In this document: positions 8,560 to 17,054 of the stretch, piece after piece
How the letters are laid out: each line of letters starts with the position of its first letter
Position numbering within the stretch: position 1 is the stretch's first letter
NCBI GenBank assembly: GCA_038133845.1
Contig: JAYPUA010000013.1
Span: forward strand, 1 to 64,000
Direction: 5' to 3'
Length of the DNA: 64,000 bases
Origin: JAYPUA01 sp038133845
Lineage (GTDB): Bacteria; SAR324; NAC60-12
Program-made: the position numbers and the translations under genes
Notes under the pieces: model-generated
What the model was told of the DNA's origin: nothing
The model's database searches: none
Seen by the model: the letters and a program-made list of their open reading frames with translations, nothing else

Positions 8560-9426
8560 TCACTGAAACTCGGCACGCTTCAGGTCTGGGGGAATCAGCT
8601 TCTCCAAATCCAAGGCGTAGCCCTCCAGCTTGCGTGCTGCATGTTCGCGCTGTGACGGAGTCAGCAGGGCATCCATTGCCAGCATGCGCTCCTCGTAGCG
8701 GGTGCGCCAGTCGCTTGAACCGGATGCCTGACTCCAGCCGCGCTGCCAGGCCCAGAGCCACTCGGACGCCTGCTCCGGAGCCGGGTTCTGCTCCAGCAGC
8801 GCCAGAAATTCCTGCTGGGTACGCTGACGGCGCTCCAGCCGGTTCTCGGTCGGATCTTCCTGAGATGCGGTCCGGTCGTAAATCTCTCCAAAAGCGGTCT
8901 GCTGTTCCGGACTGAGCTTGCCAAACCACTCCTCCAGATTCTCCAGCGTCTCTTCGCGACGCTCCTCCCGACGTTTCTCCCGGGGTTCCTGCAGGCGCTC
9001 CGCCAACTCCTGATTCTCTTCCTCCATCTTTTCCCGCAGATGCTCCAACTGCTGCGGAGTCAACCCTGCCAGAAATGCTGCCGCGTCCGGACGCAGTCGG
9101 TCCATCAGACGCGCTCTCCCCTGCTCGAAACGCACGATTCCTCCTCTCCACTCCTCAGCGGTCAGCCCATCTCCGGCACGTTGCTGGATCTCCCGCAGGA
9201 AGGCCACGTACTGGGGCAGCTCTTCGCGGCGGTGCCACTCGATGTGCGCAGCCAGCTGGGTCTTGAGCCACGCCTCCTGCTCGCTGGTCAGGTCAAAGTA
9301 CGAATCCAGCTCCCAGCGGATCAGCCAGTTCAGGTTGTTGTAGCCGAGGCTCAGGGAGCTGCATCCGGATGAGAGCAGCAACACTCCCCCAAGCCATAGT
9401 AGGAAAAAACGGAACCTTCGTTTCAT
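8560..9426 (-). CDS. Lipoprotein of the DUF6279 type
   Basis: The start is set at the ATG at 9426, preceded by GGGAGAG, which gives a clean lipoprotein signal (MKRRFRFFLLWLGG, lipobox LSSGC, Cys at residue 21). The mature start LSLGYNNLNWLIRWELDSYFDLT is characteristic of DUF6279 lipoproteins. The rest is strongly helical and charged, with Glu/Arg-rich stretches in the middle that could form coiled coil. Length is 288. Function is unknown; it is probably anchored in the outer membrane. Confidence 0.75.
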   Translation of the reverse strand: MKRRFRFFLLWLGGVLLLSSGCSSLSLGYNNLNWLIRWELDSYFDLTSEQEAWLKTQLAAHIEWHRREELPQYVAFLREIQQRAGDGLTAEEWRGGIVRFEQGRARLMDRLRPDAAAFLAGLTPQQLEHLREKMEEENQELAERLQEPREKRREERREETLENLEEWFGKLSPEQQTAFGEIYDRTASQEDPTENRLERRQRTQQEFLALLEQNPAPEQASEWLWAWQRGWSQASGSSDWRTRYEERMLAMDALLTPSQREHAARKLEGYALDLEKLIPPDLKRAEFQ

Positions 9427-9668
9427 GCAACTCTCCCGATGAAGTCTTTTGACCAGACTAATGGACTGGAACATGAGCACAAGTTGCGGTTCGTATCCAT
9501 CTGTTTCAACTCTTGCCTGAGCTGCGGGCTCTTTTCGGGATCTTGCGATTTGAGAGGCCATTCCTCAGCATGAGCACCTGAAACCCTCGCTCCGGGAGCG
9601 CAGACGCTTCTGCCGCTTTCTCAGCCAAGGAGCGCGGTCCAGATTTTTTTTCAGACGGAGCAACCCAC

Positions 9669-10754
9669 GTGAACCCATCCGAGCTGCTTTCCTCCTCCGA
9701 ACTCTGGGATCAGGCCCGACACGCACTGCTGGTGGTTGGTCCGGAAGGGACGTTGCGCCAGGTCAATGACGCCGCGACGCAGTTGCTGGGACAGGACGCA
9801 GAGCGGCTGTGTGGTCAGGGGCTCTCCCGGGTCTTTCCCAAGGATCCGGTGCTGGCGTCGCGCATGGAGCAGGTGCTGGCAACCGGGAAGGAGTTCCGGC
9901 TGAGCACTGAGACGCTGAGCAGCCCTCCGCTGGCCGGGAAGGTGGTTGAGATGGTACTCAGTCCCCTGTTTGACCCGCAGGGATTTCAGGTGGGTGGGCT
10001 GATGAGTCTTCTGGACACAACCTCCCTGCATGAAGCGCGGACCCGGGATCAGGAGGAGCAGTTTGCGCAGTCGTTGGGACTGCTGGTCGCCTCGCTGGCC
10101 CACGAGGTCCAGAATCCGCTGGGAGGAGTGAAGGGCTTGCTGCAACTGCATGAGCGGGAGCTGGAGTCCCGTGGAATGGAGACCGAGACGGTGGGGATGA
10201 TGCTTGGGGAGTTGGCTCGGGTCGAGCGCCTCCTGCGGCACCTGCTCTTTCTCTCACACCCGATGCCCATCACGGCGGAGCCCTTCAACATTCATGAGCT
10301 GCTGGGGACGATCCTGGAGTTTGAGCAGAGCGTCCATCCCAAGGTGCGCTTCCGGAAGCGGTTCGACCCATCACTTCCTGAAGTACGGGGCGAGCGAGAC
10401 AAGCTGCATCAGGTTTTCTTGAACCTGATCCGCAACGCCGCAGAGGCCTCTCCGGAGCAAGGGACGGTGACCCTCCGGACAGAGCACTGCCGACCTTGGG
10501 AGTTGGCAGGCACCAACCTGGACCCGCAGCGCGGCTACCTGCTCGTGTTTGTGGAGGACGAGGGGCCGGGAGTGCTTCCGGAGCATCGTGAACGCCTGTT
10601 CCAGCCGCTGTTCACCACCAAGTCCAAGGGGCATGGGCTTGGGCTCTCCATCTGCCAGCGAATCCTGCAGGCCCATGGCGGGATGCTGCGTTACCACTCC
10701 CGCCCCGAAGGCGGCGCCTCTTTTCAGGCCTTCCTGCCCCGGAACGTGGAGTGA
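9669..10754 (+). CDS. NtrB-like sensor histidine kinase
   Basis: Cytosolic two-component kinase. A PAS-like domain occupies residues 12-125, then a dimerisation/phosphoacceptor box with His145 in ASLAHEVQNP, then a HATPase domain with the N box (NLIRNAAEA), the G1 box (DEGPGV) and the G2 region (SKGHGLGLSI). No membrane segment is seen, which matches GlnL/NtrB-type nitrogen sensors. The response regulator that usually follows is absent: the next gene is convergent. The cognate partner is therefore unknown, and 'NtrB-like' refers to architecture only. Confidence 0.85.
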   Translation: MNPSELLSSSELWDQARHALLVVGPEGTLRQVNDAATQLLGQDAERLCGQGLSRVFPKDPVLASRMEQVLATGKEFRLSTETLSSPPLAGKVVEMVLSPLFDPQGFQVGGLMSLLDTTSLHEARTRDQEEQFAQSLGLLVASLAHEVQNPLGGVKGLLQLHERELESRGMETETVGMMLGELARVERLLRHLLFLSHPMPITAEPFNIHELLGTILEFEQSVHPKVRFRKRFDPSLPEVRGERDKLHQVFLNLIRNAAEASPEQGTVTLRTEHCRPWELAGTNLDPQRGYLLVFVEDEGPGVLPEHRERLFQPLFTTKSKGHGLGLSICQRILQAHGGMLRYHSRPEGGASFQAFLPRNVE

Positions 10755-10784
10755 CCCCTGTTGAAGCCGCTCACGCAGGGGTCA
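10752..10784. terminator. Bidirectional terminator built from both stop codons
   Basis: TGACCCCTG (10752-10760) and CAGGGGTCA (10776-10784) form a perfect 9-bp stem with a 15-nt loop. The first three bases are the TGA of the histidine kinase and the last three are the complement of the TGA of the convergent gene, so both stop codons form the base of the stem. Confidence 0.6.
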
Positions 10785-12005
10785 GCCTCCCCGGAGGACC
10801 ATGGCGGCTCCTGCTCCGTGGAGCGCGTGGTCGTCGCGAATGGTCCGGAACTTCATGCTCTCTGCAGGACCCAGCGAGTAGCGGAAGTCCGGTCCACCAT
10901 AGGAGTTGAGCTTCGGCTTCTTGTCCGGAGGCTTGTACTCCGCCAGCTTCTTGCAGTTTTGTGAGCAGTAGTCTCGCTTGTGGTGCTTGACGGGCTTTCC
11001 GCACCAGGCGCAGTGCTTCACCTTCTCCGGGTTGAGGCGACAGTGGGCCTCATGCAGGTCAAGCCCATGGTCCAGGACAAATCCACACCAGCGGCACTCG
11101 TTGGAAGCGTGCTTTCGCTCCAGCCCGCTGGGAAGGTGTGGCTGTTGAACCGGATGATATCCTCCCTTGGGTTGCCCGTTCAGATCTGTTCCGGAGTGCT
11201 TCCCGTTGAGCTGTGGAGGCTCTTCCGCATGCCCGTTCAGCCCTTCAGGCGCATGCCCGTTCAGCTCCTCCTGCACGTGGGGATGCAGTCCGGGGGTCAT
11301 CTTGTGGAGCATGTGGGCCTCCATCTCGTGTAGCTGGTNNNNNNNNNNNNNNNNNNNNNNNNNNNNNNNNNNNNNNNNNNNNNNNNNNNNNNNNNNNNNN
11401 NNNNNNNNNNNNNNNNNNNNNNNNNNNNNNNNNNNNNNCGCCTCTCCCGGGCTGACCATTGGCTCGGAGGGGGGCTCGTCCTCTTCAGGCGCTTCCGCTT
11501 CCAGTGTGCTTGCTTCGTCCTCTGCCAGCGAAGCGACCTCTTGGATCGGCTCTTCTGCGTCCTCCTCCTCTGGCAACTCCCTGACCTCTGGAAGGGCTGG
11601 GGCGGGGACCTCGGCACGGACTTCGGTCTCTTGAGGCGGCCTCTCGACCAGCCACTCCGGGAGCCGCCCCATCGCCTCCAACTCGGCATCCAGAGCCGCC
11701 GCCTGCTGCTCCTGATTTTTCAAAAAACCCTGAATCAGCTTCCGGGAGGGGTCGTGCTCTGCAAGAGAACGTGTCTTCCAGTGCAGTTGAATCTTCTTCA
11801 ATCTCCGGTAGTGTGCAAACGGAGAGCGGTAGCCTCGCGCCATCAACCCGTTCAGGTCGAAGCGCTCTGCGTGGCTGGGGATCAAGTACAGCTCCTCCGG
11901 GTTCTCCTCCCGGACCTGCTGTGCCAAAAGGTGCTGACGAAGATGCTTTCGAGCCCGCGCAGCTTCCAGTTGCGCCAGCTGAAGATCTCGCTCCTGATCA
12001 ATCAT
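10782..12005 (-). CDS. Unknown protein with C-terminal zinc-ribbon motifs, interrupted by an assembly gap
   Basis: Function not recognised. The N-terminal part is helical and Arg/Leu-rich, followed by an acidic Glu/Pro-rich region. The 100-N gap falls next, then a low-complexity region with repeated LNGHA or LNGK-like words, then two Cys-rich clusters: a CxxC...HxxxC group (CRWCGF...HEAHC) and a second CxxC...CxxxC group (CAWCGK...CSQNC). These look like two small zinc-binding knuckles. The gap probably reflects the repetitive region. Because the gap is a placeholder, the true length and the frame link between the halves are unknown. The gene is divergent from the recR operon. Confidence 0.6.
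   Translation of the reverse strand: MIDQERDLQLAQLEAARARKHLRQHLLAQQVREENPEELYLIPSHAERFDLNGLMARGYRSPFAHYRRLKKIQLHWKTRSLAEHDPSRKLIQGFLKNQEQQAAALDAELEAMGRLPEWLVERPPQETEVRAEVPAPALPEVRELPEEEDAEEPIQEVASLAEDEASTLEAEAPEEDEPPSEPMVSPGEAXXXXXXXXXXXXXXXXXXXXXXXXXXXXXXXXXXQLHEMEAHMLHKMTPGLHPHVQEELNGHAPEGLNGHAEEPPQLNGKHSGTDLNGQPKGGYHPVQQPHLPSGLERKHASNECRWCGFVLDHGLDLHEAHCRLNPEKVKHCAWCGKPVKHHKRDYCSQNCKKLAEYKPPDKKPKLNSYGGPDFRYSLGPAESMKFRTIRDDHALHGAGAAMVLRGG
11339..11438. other. Assembly gap (100 N)
   Basis: A run of exactly 100 N, the conventional filler for unknown length. It lies inside the coding region of the zinc-ribbon unknown, next to low-complexity repeats. Confidence 0.99.
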
Positions 12006-12236
12006 GAATCACCAGGGATGTTGCGAAAGAACGACCTCAAAACACCACGACCTTCAGAGAATGCTCTGGAGAGCAGGCTCTTGAGGCCCATGGCGTTCCG
12101 GACAAGTCTCCCGACAAGAGGGGCTCGGAGGCTCAGGCCCCTCGCCCTTTGCCGCCAAACTGTCTTCCGTGCCTTGTACTTTCCTCAGGATTGAGGCCTA
12201 ATGGTCGGCTGAATTGATTGAAGGGTTCAGGACCAC

Positions 12237-12761
12237 ATGAGCGAGGAAAAATCCGCAAAAGTCATCAACTTGGCCGAGTATCGGGCCAAGCGAGAGCAGG
12301 AAGCTGCCCAGGCTCCCATTCCGGGATGGCTGGTCTGGCTGTCCTGTCCACAGTGCGGCACGGTGGAGTACACCGAGGTCCGGCTCCCGGAGGGCCGCTA
12401 CCACAAATGTGGGACTCTCGTCGACGAGGCGGAGGTCCCCATCGATATTCGGGCGGAGATCACCATCTCTCGCAGAAACCTGCAGTTGCTGCAGGAGGTC
12501 TTTGAGTCCGGGACCGCCTCAAAACTCCTCGGACGCCTCCTGCGTTCGGCACGAGACAATCTGGAGCAACTTCAACAGTCGGAAGAAACTTATCAGAACA
12601 AACTCTTGCTAATGGCGGGCCAAGATGTGGAGTCGTACCCGGAGGAGTGGGATCCCGCCGAAGCCGGACTGCGTTTTGAGGTCATTCAACCGCCCGGACT
12701 GAAGATCACGGAGGCGCGTCAGCCGCAGCTGCATCTGGACAACTCCAACGAGCCGGCATGA
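12237..12761 (+). CDS. Unknown zinc-ribbon protein upstream of recR
   Basis: A 174-residue soluble protein. After a charged N-terminal helix there is a likely zinc site made of Cys37, Cys40, His56 and Cys58 (CPQCG...HKCG). The second half is helical with leucine-rich heptads (RRNLQLLQEVFES...RDNLEQLQQSEETY), possibly coiled coil. The start follows an AGGA. Its stop overlaps the recR ATG (ATGA), so the two are translationally coupled. In many bacteria this position holds the nucleoid protein YbaB; this protein shows no visible similarity to YbaB. Function unknown. Confidence 0.7.
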   Translation: MSEEKSAKVINLAEYRAKREQEAAQAPIPGWLVWLSCPQCGTVEYTEVRLPEGRYHKCGTLVDEAEVPIDIRAEITISRRNLQLLQEVFESGTASKLLGRLLRSARDNLEQLQQSEETYQNKLLLMAGQDVESYPEEWDPAEAGLRFEVIQPPGLKITEARQPQLHLDNSNEPA

Positions 12762-13354
12762 GCCTTCCGGACCCTCTGGAGCGGCTGGTGGTCGAGTTCT
12801 CCCGCCTGCCTGGGATTGGGCGCAAGACGGCACAGCGTCTGGCTTTTGGAGTGCTACGCTACTCTCCGGAGGAGGCCCGCCGGTTCTCAGAGGCCATTGT
12901 GGAGGTGAAGCAGCGGGTGCGTCCGTGCTCGGAGTGCGGGGCCTTCACCGAGGAGGATCCGTGTCGGCTGTGCACCGACGCTCGGCGGGATCGCACGGTG
13001 CTGTGTGTGGTGGAGCAGCCGAACAATATCTTCCCGCTTGAGAAGAGCGGGGTATTCCGGGGACTGTACCACGTGCTGATGGGGGCCATCTCTCCACTGG
13101 AAGGGATCGGCCCGGCGCAGCTGCGCATCGCGGCGCTGAAGCGTCGGGTCCTTCACGAGGGGGTACAGGAGCTGGTGCTGGCCACCAACCCCAGCGTTGC
13201 TGGAGAGGCCACCGCGCTCTTTCTGCAGCAAGAGTTTTCGGGTTTGGTTCCCCGTATCACCCGACTGGCCCGGGGGCTTCCTTCCGGTAGCGACCTGGAC
13301 TATGTCGATGACGTCACCCTGATGGAAGCCTTCTCCGGCCGGCAGGCTTTTTAA
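12758..13354 (+). CDS. recR: Recombination mediator RecR
   Basis: Works with RecO (and RecF) to load RecA on gapped DNA. The helix-hairpin-helix region (LPGIGRKTAQRLAF, 17-30) is followed by the four-Cys zinc finger (Cys57, Cys60, Cys69, Cys72) and the TOPRIM domain with VVEQP and the later TNPSVAGEATA block. Length of 198 is exactly typical. The start overlaps the preceding gene. A secreted Cys-rich protein follows after 8 nt, so the transcript may continue. Confidence 0.97.
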   Translation: MSLPDPLERLVVEFSRLPGIGRKTAQRLAFGVLRYSPEEARRFSEAIVEVKQRVRPCSECGAFTEEDPCRLCTDARRDRTVLCVVEQPNNIFPLEKSGVFRGLYHVLMGAISPLEGIGPAQLRIAALKRRVLHEGVQELVLATNPSVAGEATALFLQQEFSGLVPRITRLARGLPSGSDLDYVDDVTLMEAFSGRQAF

Positions 13355-13362
13355 GGACGCAC

Positions 13363-13809
13363 ATGCGAAGATACTGCTGGATTCTGTTCTGGATGTGGGC
13401 TTGCCTGCCCCACGGCGTCTGGGCTCAGGAGGGGGAGAGCTGTGTGGAGTCCTGTGTCCGGAGCCACTCGCTTTTCCGCTTCCCCGGGTGCTCCCAGATG
13501 GGGCCGGAGTTGGCAGGGCCGGACTGCTATGAGGTCTACAACAGCTGCCTGCAGGACTGTGGCGTGGTCCTCCGGGAGGTCTCCGAATATGCGCCCTCAC
13601 CCAATCAGGTGGAGGACCAGTGGAAGCAGGCGCAGGTGTGCCGCTCCACGGTGCAGCGCTTCCCCTTCGAAACCGCCTCCGGAGCCGTTCGCATCGACTC
13701 CCAGTGGAGCGGGTACTGCGAATGCCTCAATGGACGGCTGCTGCTGGCCCCATGCGGACACCGGAGGACCTCCTGCAATCAGGCATGCTCTGGAAAAAAA
13801 TCCTTCTGA
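13363..13809 (+). CDS. Secreted cysteine-rich protein of unknown function
   Basis: 148 residues. The N-terminus is a short signal peptide (MRRYCWILFWMWACLPHGVWA). The mature part carries about 12 cysteines, several as CxxxC or CxC pairs (ESCVESC, YCECL), an even number consistent with disulfides in the periplasm or outside the cell. It begins 8 nt after recR. I recognise no family; the Cys spacing does not match a known toxin or inhibitor I can name. Confidence 0.65.
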   Translation: MRRYCWILFWMWACLPHGVWAQEGESCVESCVRSHSLFRFPGCSQMGPELAGPDCYEVYNSCLQDCGVVLREVSEYAPSPNQVEDQWKQAQVCRSTVQRFPFETASGAVRIDSQWSGYCECLNGRLLLAPCGHRRTSCNQACSGKKSF

Positions 13810-13842
13810 ATCCACTCCGTCTTTCCTCTCTTCACCTCCTCT

Positions 13843-15066
13843 ATGTCCATCTTTGACACCTTTCGTGAACGCGGATTCTTCCAGCAGGTCACTCATCCGG
13901 AAGAATTGCAACAGGCGGCTCAGTCTGGAAGAATCTGTGCCTACATCGGCTTTGATCCCACCGCAGACTCCCTGCACGTCGGGCACCTCATTCCCCTGAT
14001 GGGGCTGGCGCACCTGCAGCGTGGCGGGCACCGGATCATCGCGCTGATGGGGGGAGGAACGGCGATGATTGGCGATCCGAGCGGAAAGACCGAGATGCGC
14101 AAGCTGCTCACCGAGGCTCACCTGGAGGAGAACATCCAGGGCATCCGTCCGCAGATGGAGCGGTTCTTCGACTTCTCCGGAGACTCGCTGCTGCTCAACA
14201 ACTCCGAGTGGCTCCGCAACCTGAACTACATCGACTTTCTGCGGGACATCGGCCGCCACTTCTCGGTCAACCGGATGCTCTCGTTTGAGACTTACAAGGC
14301 TCGCCTGGAACACGGGCTCTCCTTCCTGGAGTTCAACTATCAGCTCCTGCAGGCATACGACTTTCTGGAGTTGAACCGGCGCCACCAGTGTGTGCTTCAG
14401 ATGGGCGGTGACGACCAGTGGGCCAACATCATCTCCGGAGTGGACCTGATCCGCAGGGTGGAGCAAAAGCCGGCGTTTGGCTGGACCTATCCGCTGCTGA
14501 CGACGGCCTCCGGGAAGAAGATGGGGAAGACGGAGAAAGGGGCGGTTTGGCTCTCTGCCGAGAAGACCTCACCGTATGAGTACTACCAGTACTGGGTCAA
14601 CACCGAGGATGCGGATGTGGAGCGGTTTTTGGCGCTGTTCACCTTCCTGCCCATGGAGGAGGTCCGGGCTCTTGGCGCCTTGCAGGGGGCGGATCTGCGC
14701 GAGGCGAAGCAGCGCCTGGCGCTGGAGACGACCACCATTGTGCATGGAGCCGAGGAGGCGCAGAAGGCGGCTCAGGCGGCTCAGGCGCTGTTTGGCGGTG
14801 GAGGCGAAGGGGGAGAGGTGCCCTCTACGGAGATCGAGCGGGAGCAGCTTCGTCAGGGATGGGGCGTCCTGGAGGCCTTCCGGGTTTCCGGCCTGTGCAA
14901 GTCCAACAGCGAGGCCCGCCGCATGATCCAGCAGGGCGGTCTGTACCTCAACCAGCACCCGATTGAAGATCCGGAGCGTTTGCTGAACGAGTCCGATCTG
15001 CAGGAGGGAGCCCTCCTGCTGCGGGCCGGGAAGAAGCGCTACCACCGCCTGGTCGTTCGCGCCTGA
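13843..15066 (+). CDS. tyrS: Tyrosyl-tRNA synthetase
   Basis: Charges tRNA-Tyr. The class I signature HIGH appears as HVGH (45-48), the KMSKS loop as KMGKT (226-230), and the tyrosine-binding QMGGDDQW block is intact (187-193). The C-terminus holds an S4 RNA-binding domain (about 340-407). Length of 407 matches the bacterial TyrRS family. No good Shine-Dalgarno precedes the ATG, but the N-terminus aligns with known family starts. Confidence 0.97.
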   Translation: MSIFDTFRERGFFQQVTHPEELQQAAQSGRICAYIGFDPTADSLHVGHLIPLMGLAHLQRGGHRIIALMGGGTAMIGDPSGKTEMRKLLTEAHLEENIQGIRPQMERFFDFSGDSLLLNNSEWLRNLNYIDFLRDIGRHFSVNRMLSFETYKARLEHGLSFLEFNYQLLQAYDFLELNRRHQCVLQMGGDDQWANIISGVDLIRRVEQKPAFGWTYPLLTTASGKKMGKTEKGAVWLSAEKTSPYEYYQYWVNTEDADVERFLALFTFLPMEEVRALGALQGADLREAKQRLALETTTIVHGAEEAQKAAQAAQALFGGGGEGGEVPSTEIEREQLRQGWGVLEAFRVSGLCKSNSEARRMIQQGGLYLNQHPIEDPERLLNESDLQEGALLLRAGKKRYHRLVVRA

Positions 15067-15120
15067 AGCGAGTCCCTGGGCTTGCATCATTTCGGCAAGC
15101 TCCTACACTGAAACACCTTG

Positions 15121-15197
15121 GGGCCAGTAGCTCAGTTGGTTAGAGCTGGCGACTCATAATCGCTAGGTCGGGGGTTCGAGTCCCTCCTGGCCCACCA
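15121..15197 (+). tRNA. tRNA with CAU anticodon, probably tRNA-Ile2 (lysidine-modified)
   Basis: A full cloverleaf: acceptor GGGCCAG/CTGGCCC, D arm GCTC...GAGC, anticodon stem GGCGA/TCGCT around loop CTCATAA, T arm GGGGG-TTCGAGT-CCCTC, and an encoded CCA end. The anticodon arm GGCGACTCATAATCGCT is the same as in E. coli tRNA-Ile2 (ileX), whereas elongator tRNA-Met has a different stem. I therefore favour Ile(CAU), read after TilS modification. Elongator Met remains possible. Confidence 0.9.
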
Positions 15198-15330
15198 CGC
15201 TCGTCTTCGGCTCGCACCGTTGCCGGGTCCCCCTCCCTGATCCCGTCAAAACCTCCTCTCCGGACTGGGCTGCCGTCAGCGCCTTCGCCTCTGCTCGGCA
15301 GGCTCTGAAAGAACCCCCGGAGCCCCACAG

Positions 15331-15600
15331 TCACAGCAGATCGCAGTAGGACTCCGACATCTTCTTCTTGGCGATGAGTTGCATCATCTCCTGGGGCGAG
15401 TGCTTGGCCTTCAGTTGCTCAAAACACTGGTCGCTCTTGCTGTAGTTGGGGCCCTTCTCCACCGAGTTGAAGACGATGAATCCCGAGGCATATCCAATGA
15501 TCAGCAAGACGATCAACACTCCAACAATCGCATACGAGACCCGGTGGCTTTTTTGGTTTTTTTGATCAATGGCCTTCTTGACCTTCTCAAAGTTTTTCAT
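15331..15600 (-). CDS. Small single-pass membrane protein, unknown
   Basis: 89 residues. A Lys-rich cytoplasmic N-terminus (MKNFEKVKKAIDQKNQK) precedes one hydrophobic helix (about residues 23-47), then a C-terminal part with two cysteines (DQCFEQLKAKHS...ESYCDLL) that probably lies in the periplasm, where a disulfide could form. It is more Lys/Ile-rich than neighbouring genes. No family recognised. Confidence 0.55.
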   Translation of the reverse strand: MKNFEKVKKAIDQKNQKSHRVSYAIVGVLIVLLIIGYASGFIVFNSVEKGPNYSKSDQCFEQLKAKHSPQEMMQLIAKKKMSESYCDLL

Positions 15601-15646
15601 CTGGATGCCCCAATTGTGTTCTCAGAGTCGCTGATAATGCCCTGAG

Positions 15647-16516
15647 CTAAAACCTGAACGTGTAGGAGATGATCTCGAATTGGCCCGTCTGGGAGTTCTC
15701 CTTGATTGCAGAGCTATCACGGTTTTCAAAACGATAGGATATGTCCTGAGAGCCTGCCGTGCTTCCGGTCCAGGCGACGAGGCTGAGTATGGAGTTTTCC
15801 GTGATGCGTTGGTAGAGGTTGTAGTGAAAAGACAGAGTCAAGAAGGGCTTTGCATATTGGCCCTTGTCGATGAAAGTCTTTTGGGTGCAGGCTCCACTGG
15901 TCGTATACTCTGCACACAAGTACAGCTTGATTGTCGATTCAGCATAGCCTAACGCTGGGCCTAGGCCGACCTTGAGGATTCGATGATTTTCAGTGATTGG
16001 AATAAAAAAACCCCAGTAGTAGCCCAAAACAGTGGTGATGAAGTCGAGATCACCAGTCAAGGCCCAGCGACTTTTTCCACTGATGAAGCTTAACTCGGTG
16101 CTGTTGAAAAAATTCTGCTCCAGGTATTGCCTGTCAGCAGCCTTTTGTCTCAGGTAGCCAGTGCTGGCCTCTCCTTGAGGGGCCATGTCATCGACGGTGA
16201 GTTTTTGGTTGAACTCCAAAACCGCGCCCCGAAACGTGAAACTACTCATCAATTTTTCTGGAAATACGATGTTGATTGGAAACATGAGGTTGGGATCTTT
16301 TAGGTGGTCCACATTGGGGTCCACGCTGCTTAGGATGATCCTTCCCTCATCCGAAATTCCAATTCCGGTATCCACCCGGGCAGAGTTCTGAGAATACCGG
16401 AGCTTGATTCCGTCGATGAACTTTTCCTCAGGGGGTTTCTGCTGAGAAGAGCCCACTCCGGGGCCTGAGAGGATCAGAAAGATGAGGAGGGTGCATTTTG
16501 AAAGAAAGTTGTTCAT
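15647..16516 (-). CDS. Probable outer-membrane beta-barrel protein, unknown
   Basis: The start is set at the ATG at 16516, which opens a signal peptide (MNNFLSKCTLLIFLIL...GVGSS); the longer frame upstream is Arg/Pro-rich and unlike a protein start. The 289-residue product has alternating strands rich in Tyr/Phe/Thr and ends in ISYTFRF, a terminal Phe typical of outer-membrane barrels. Lower GC and higher Lys/Asn content than neighbours hint at a different history. Function unknown. The Shine-Dalgarno is weak. Confidence 0.55.
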   Translation of the reverse strand: MNNFLSKCTLLIFLILSGPGVGSSQQKPPEEKFIDGIKLRYSQNSARVDTGIGISDEGRIILSSVDPNVDHLKDPNLMFPINIVFPEKLMSSFTFRGAVLEFNQKLTVDDMAPQGEASTGYLRQKAADRQYLEQNFFNSTELSFISGKSRWALTGDLDFITTVLGYYWGFFIPITENHRILKVGLGPALGYAESTIKLYLCAEYTTSGACTQKTFIDKGQYAKPFLTLSFHYNLYQRITENSILSLVAWTGSTAGSQDISYRFENRDSSAIKENSQTGQFEIISYTFRF

Positions 16517-17054
16517 CTTGTGCCGAGTCCAAGTGATGAGGTTTTCCTGTTGATGATTTTGGAGGGGTGGTGCTCTCCTCGAGGGGCCAAAGAGGGCGGT
16601 CCGCCTACGTTGGCCGATGGGATGAGGGGGGAGCGGGACGCGAGCCAAGGCCCGGAAGCAAGCCCGCAACAAACTCGATCAGCCCAGCAGGGCTTCCTGA
16701 ACAAAGTAATGCAGAGAGATGTAGGTCAAGACTGCGATGCACCAGAAAGAGAAGACGACTCCTTCACTCATGAGGACTCCATGTTGAGGTAAGGACGCGA
16801 CAAGAGGCCGTGCCTGATTTCGCTACTACCTCCATGGCGGCAACGCGGCGTGAGTCATCAGTTTCAGCTTCAATGAGCCGAATCCGGACCCTGAAGATCA
16901 GAAGGCGGGGAATCATCCGTGTGTGCCCAAACGGCCTCACTTCGGGCATGGGCCCGAGACATGGCGGTGCACATTTTCCCCGCATGATCAGAGAACCTAA
17001 CCGATTTCCTGACAGATGAACAGGATTATTTTTTGATGTCAGATATCGAATTTA
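16517..17054. other. Long intergenic region, mostly unexplained
   Basis: About 540 bp up to the assembly gap, with no convincing large gene. Open frames here lack family resemblance and have Arg/Pro-rich composition. The only coding candidate I support is the tiny membrane peptide at 16679-16771. The part next to the gap (17020-17054) becomes AT-rich. Confidence 0.5.
16679..16771 (-). CDS. Candidate 30-residue single-pass membrane peptide
   Basis: The ATG at 16771 is preceded by GGAG at 5-nt spacing. The product begins MSEGVVFSFWCIAVLTYISL and ends HYFVQEALLG, one strongly hydrophobic helix with an acidic N-terminus. Such peptides often stabilise membrane complexes, but no partner is visible. 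Small size makes a chance frame possible. Confidence 0.3.
   Translation of the reverse strand: MSEGVVFSFWCIAVLTYISLHYFVQEALLG

Noticed and set aside
15121..15197. Calling the CAU tRNA elongator Met
   Set aside because: The anticodon arm matches tRNA-Ile2 rather than tRNA-Met, so Ile is preferred, though not proven.
15140..15334. Open frame antisense to the tRNA
   Set aside because: It overlaps the tRNA cloverleaf; such frames are a common artefact.
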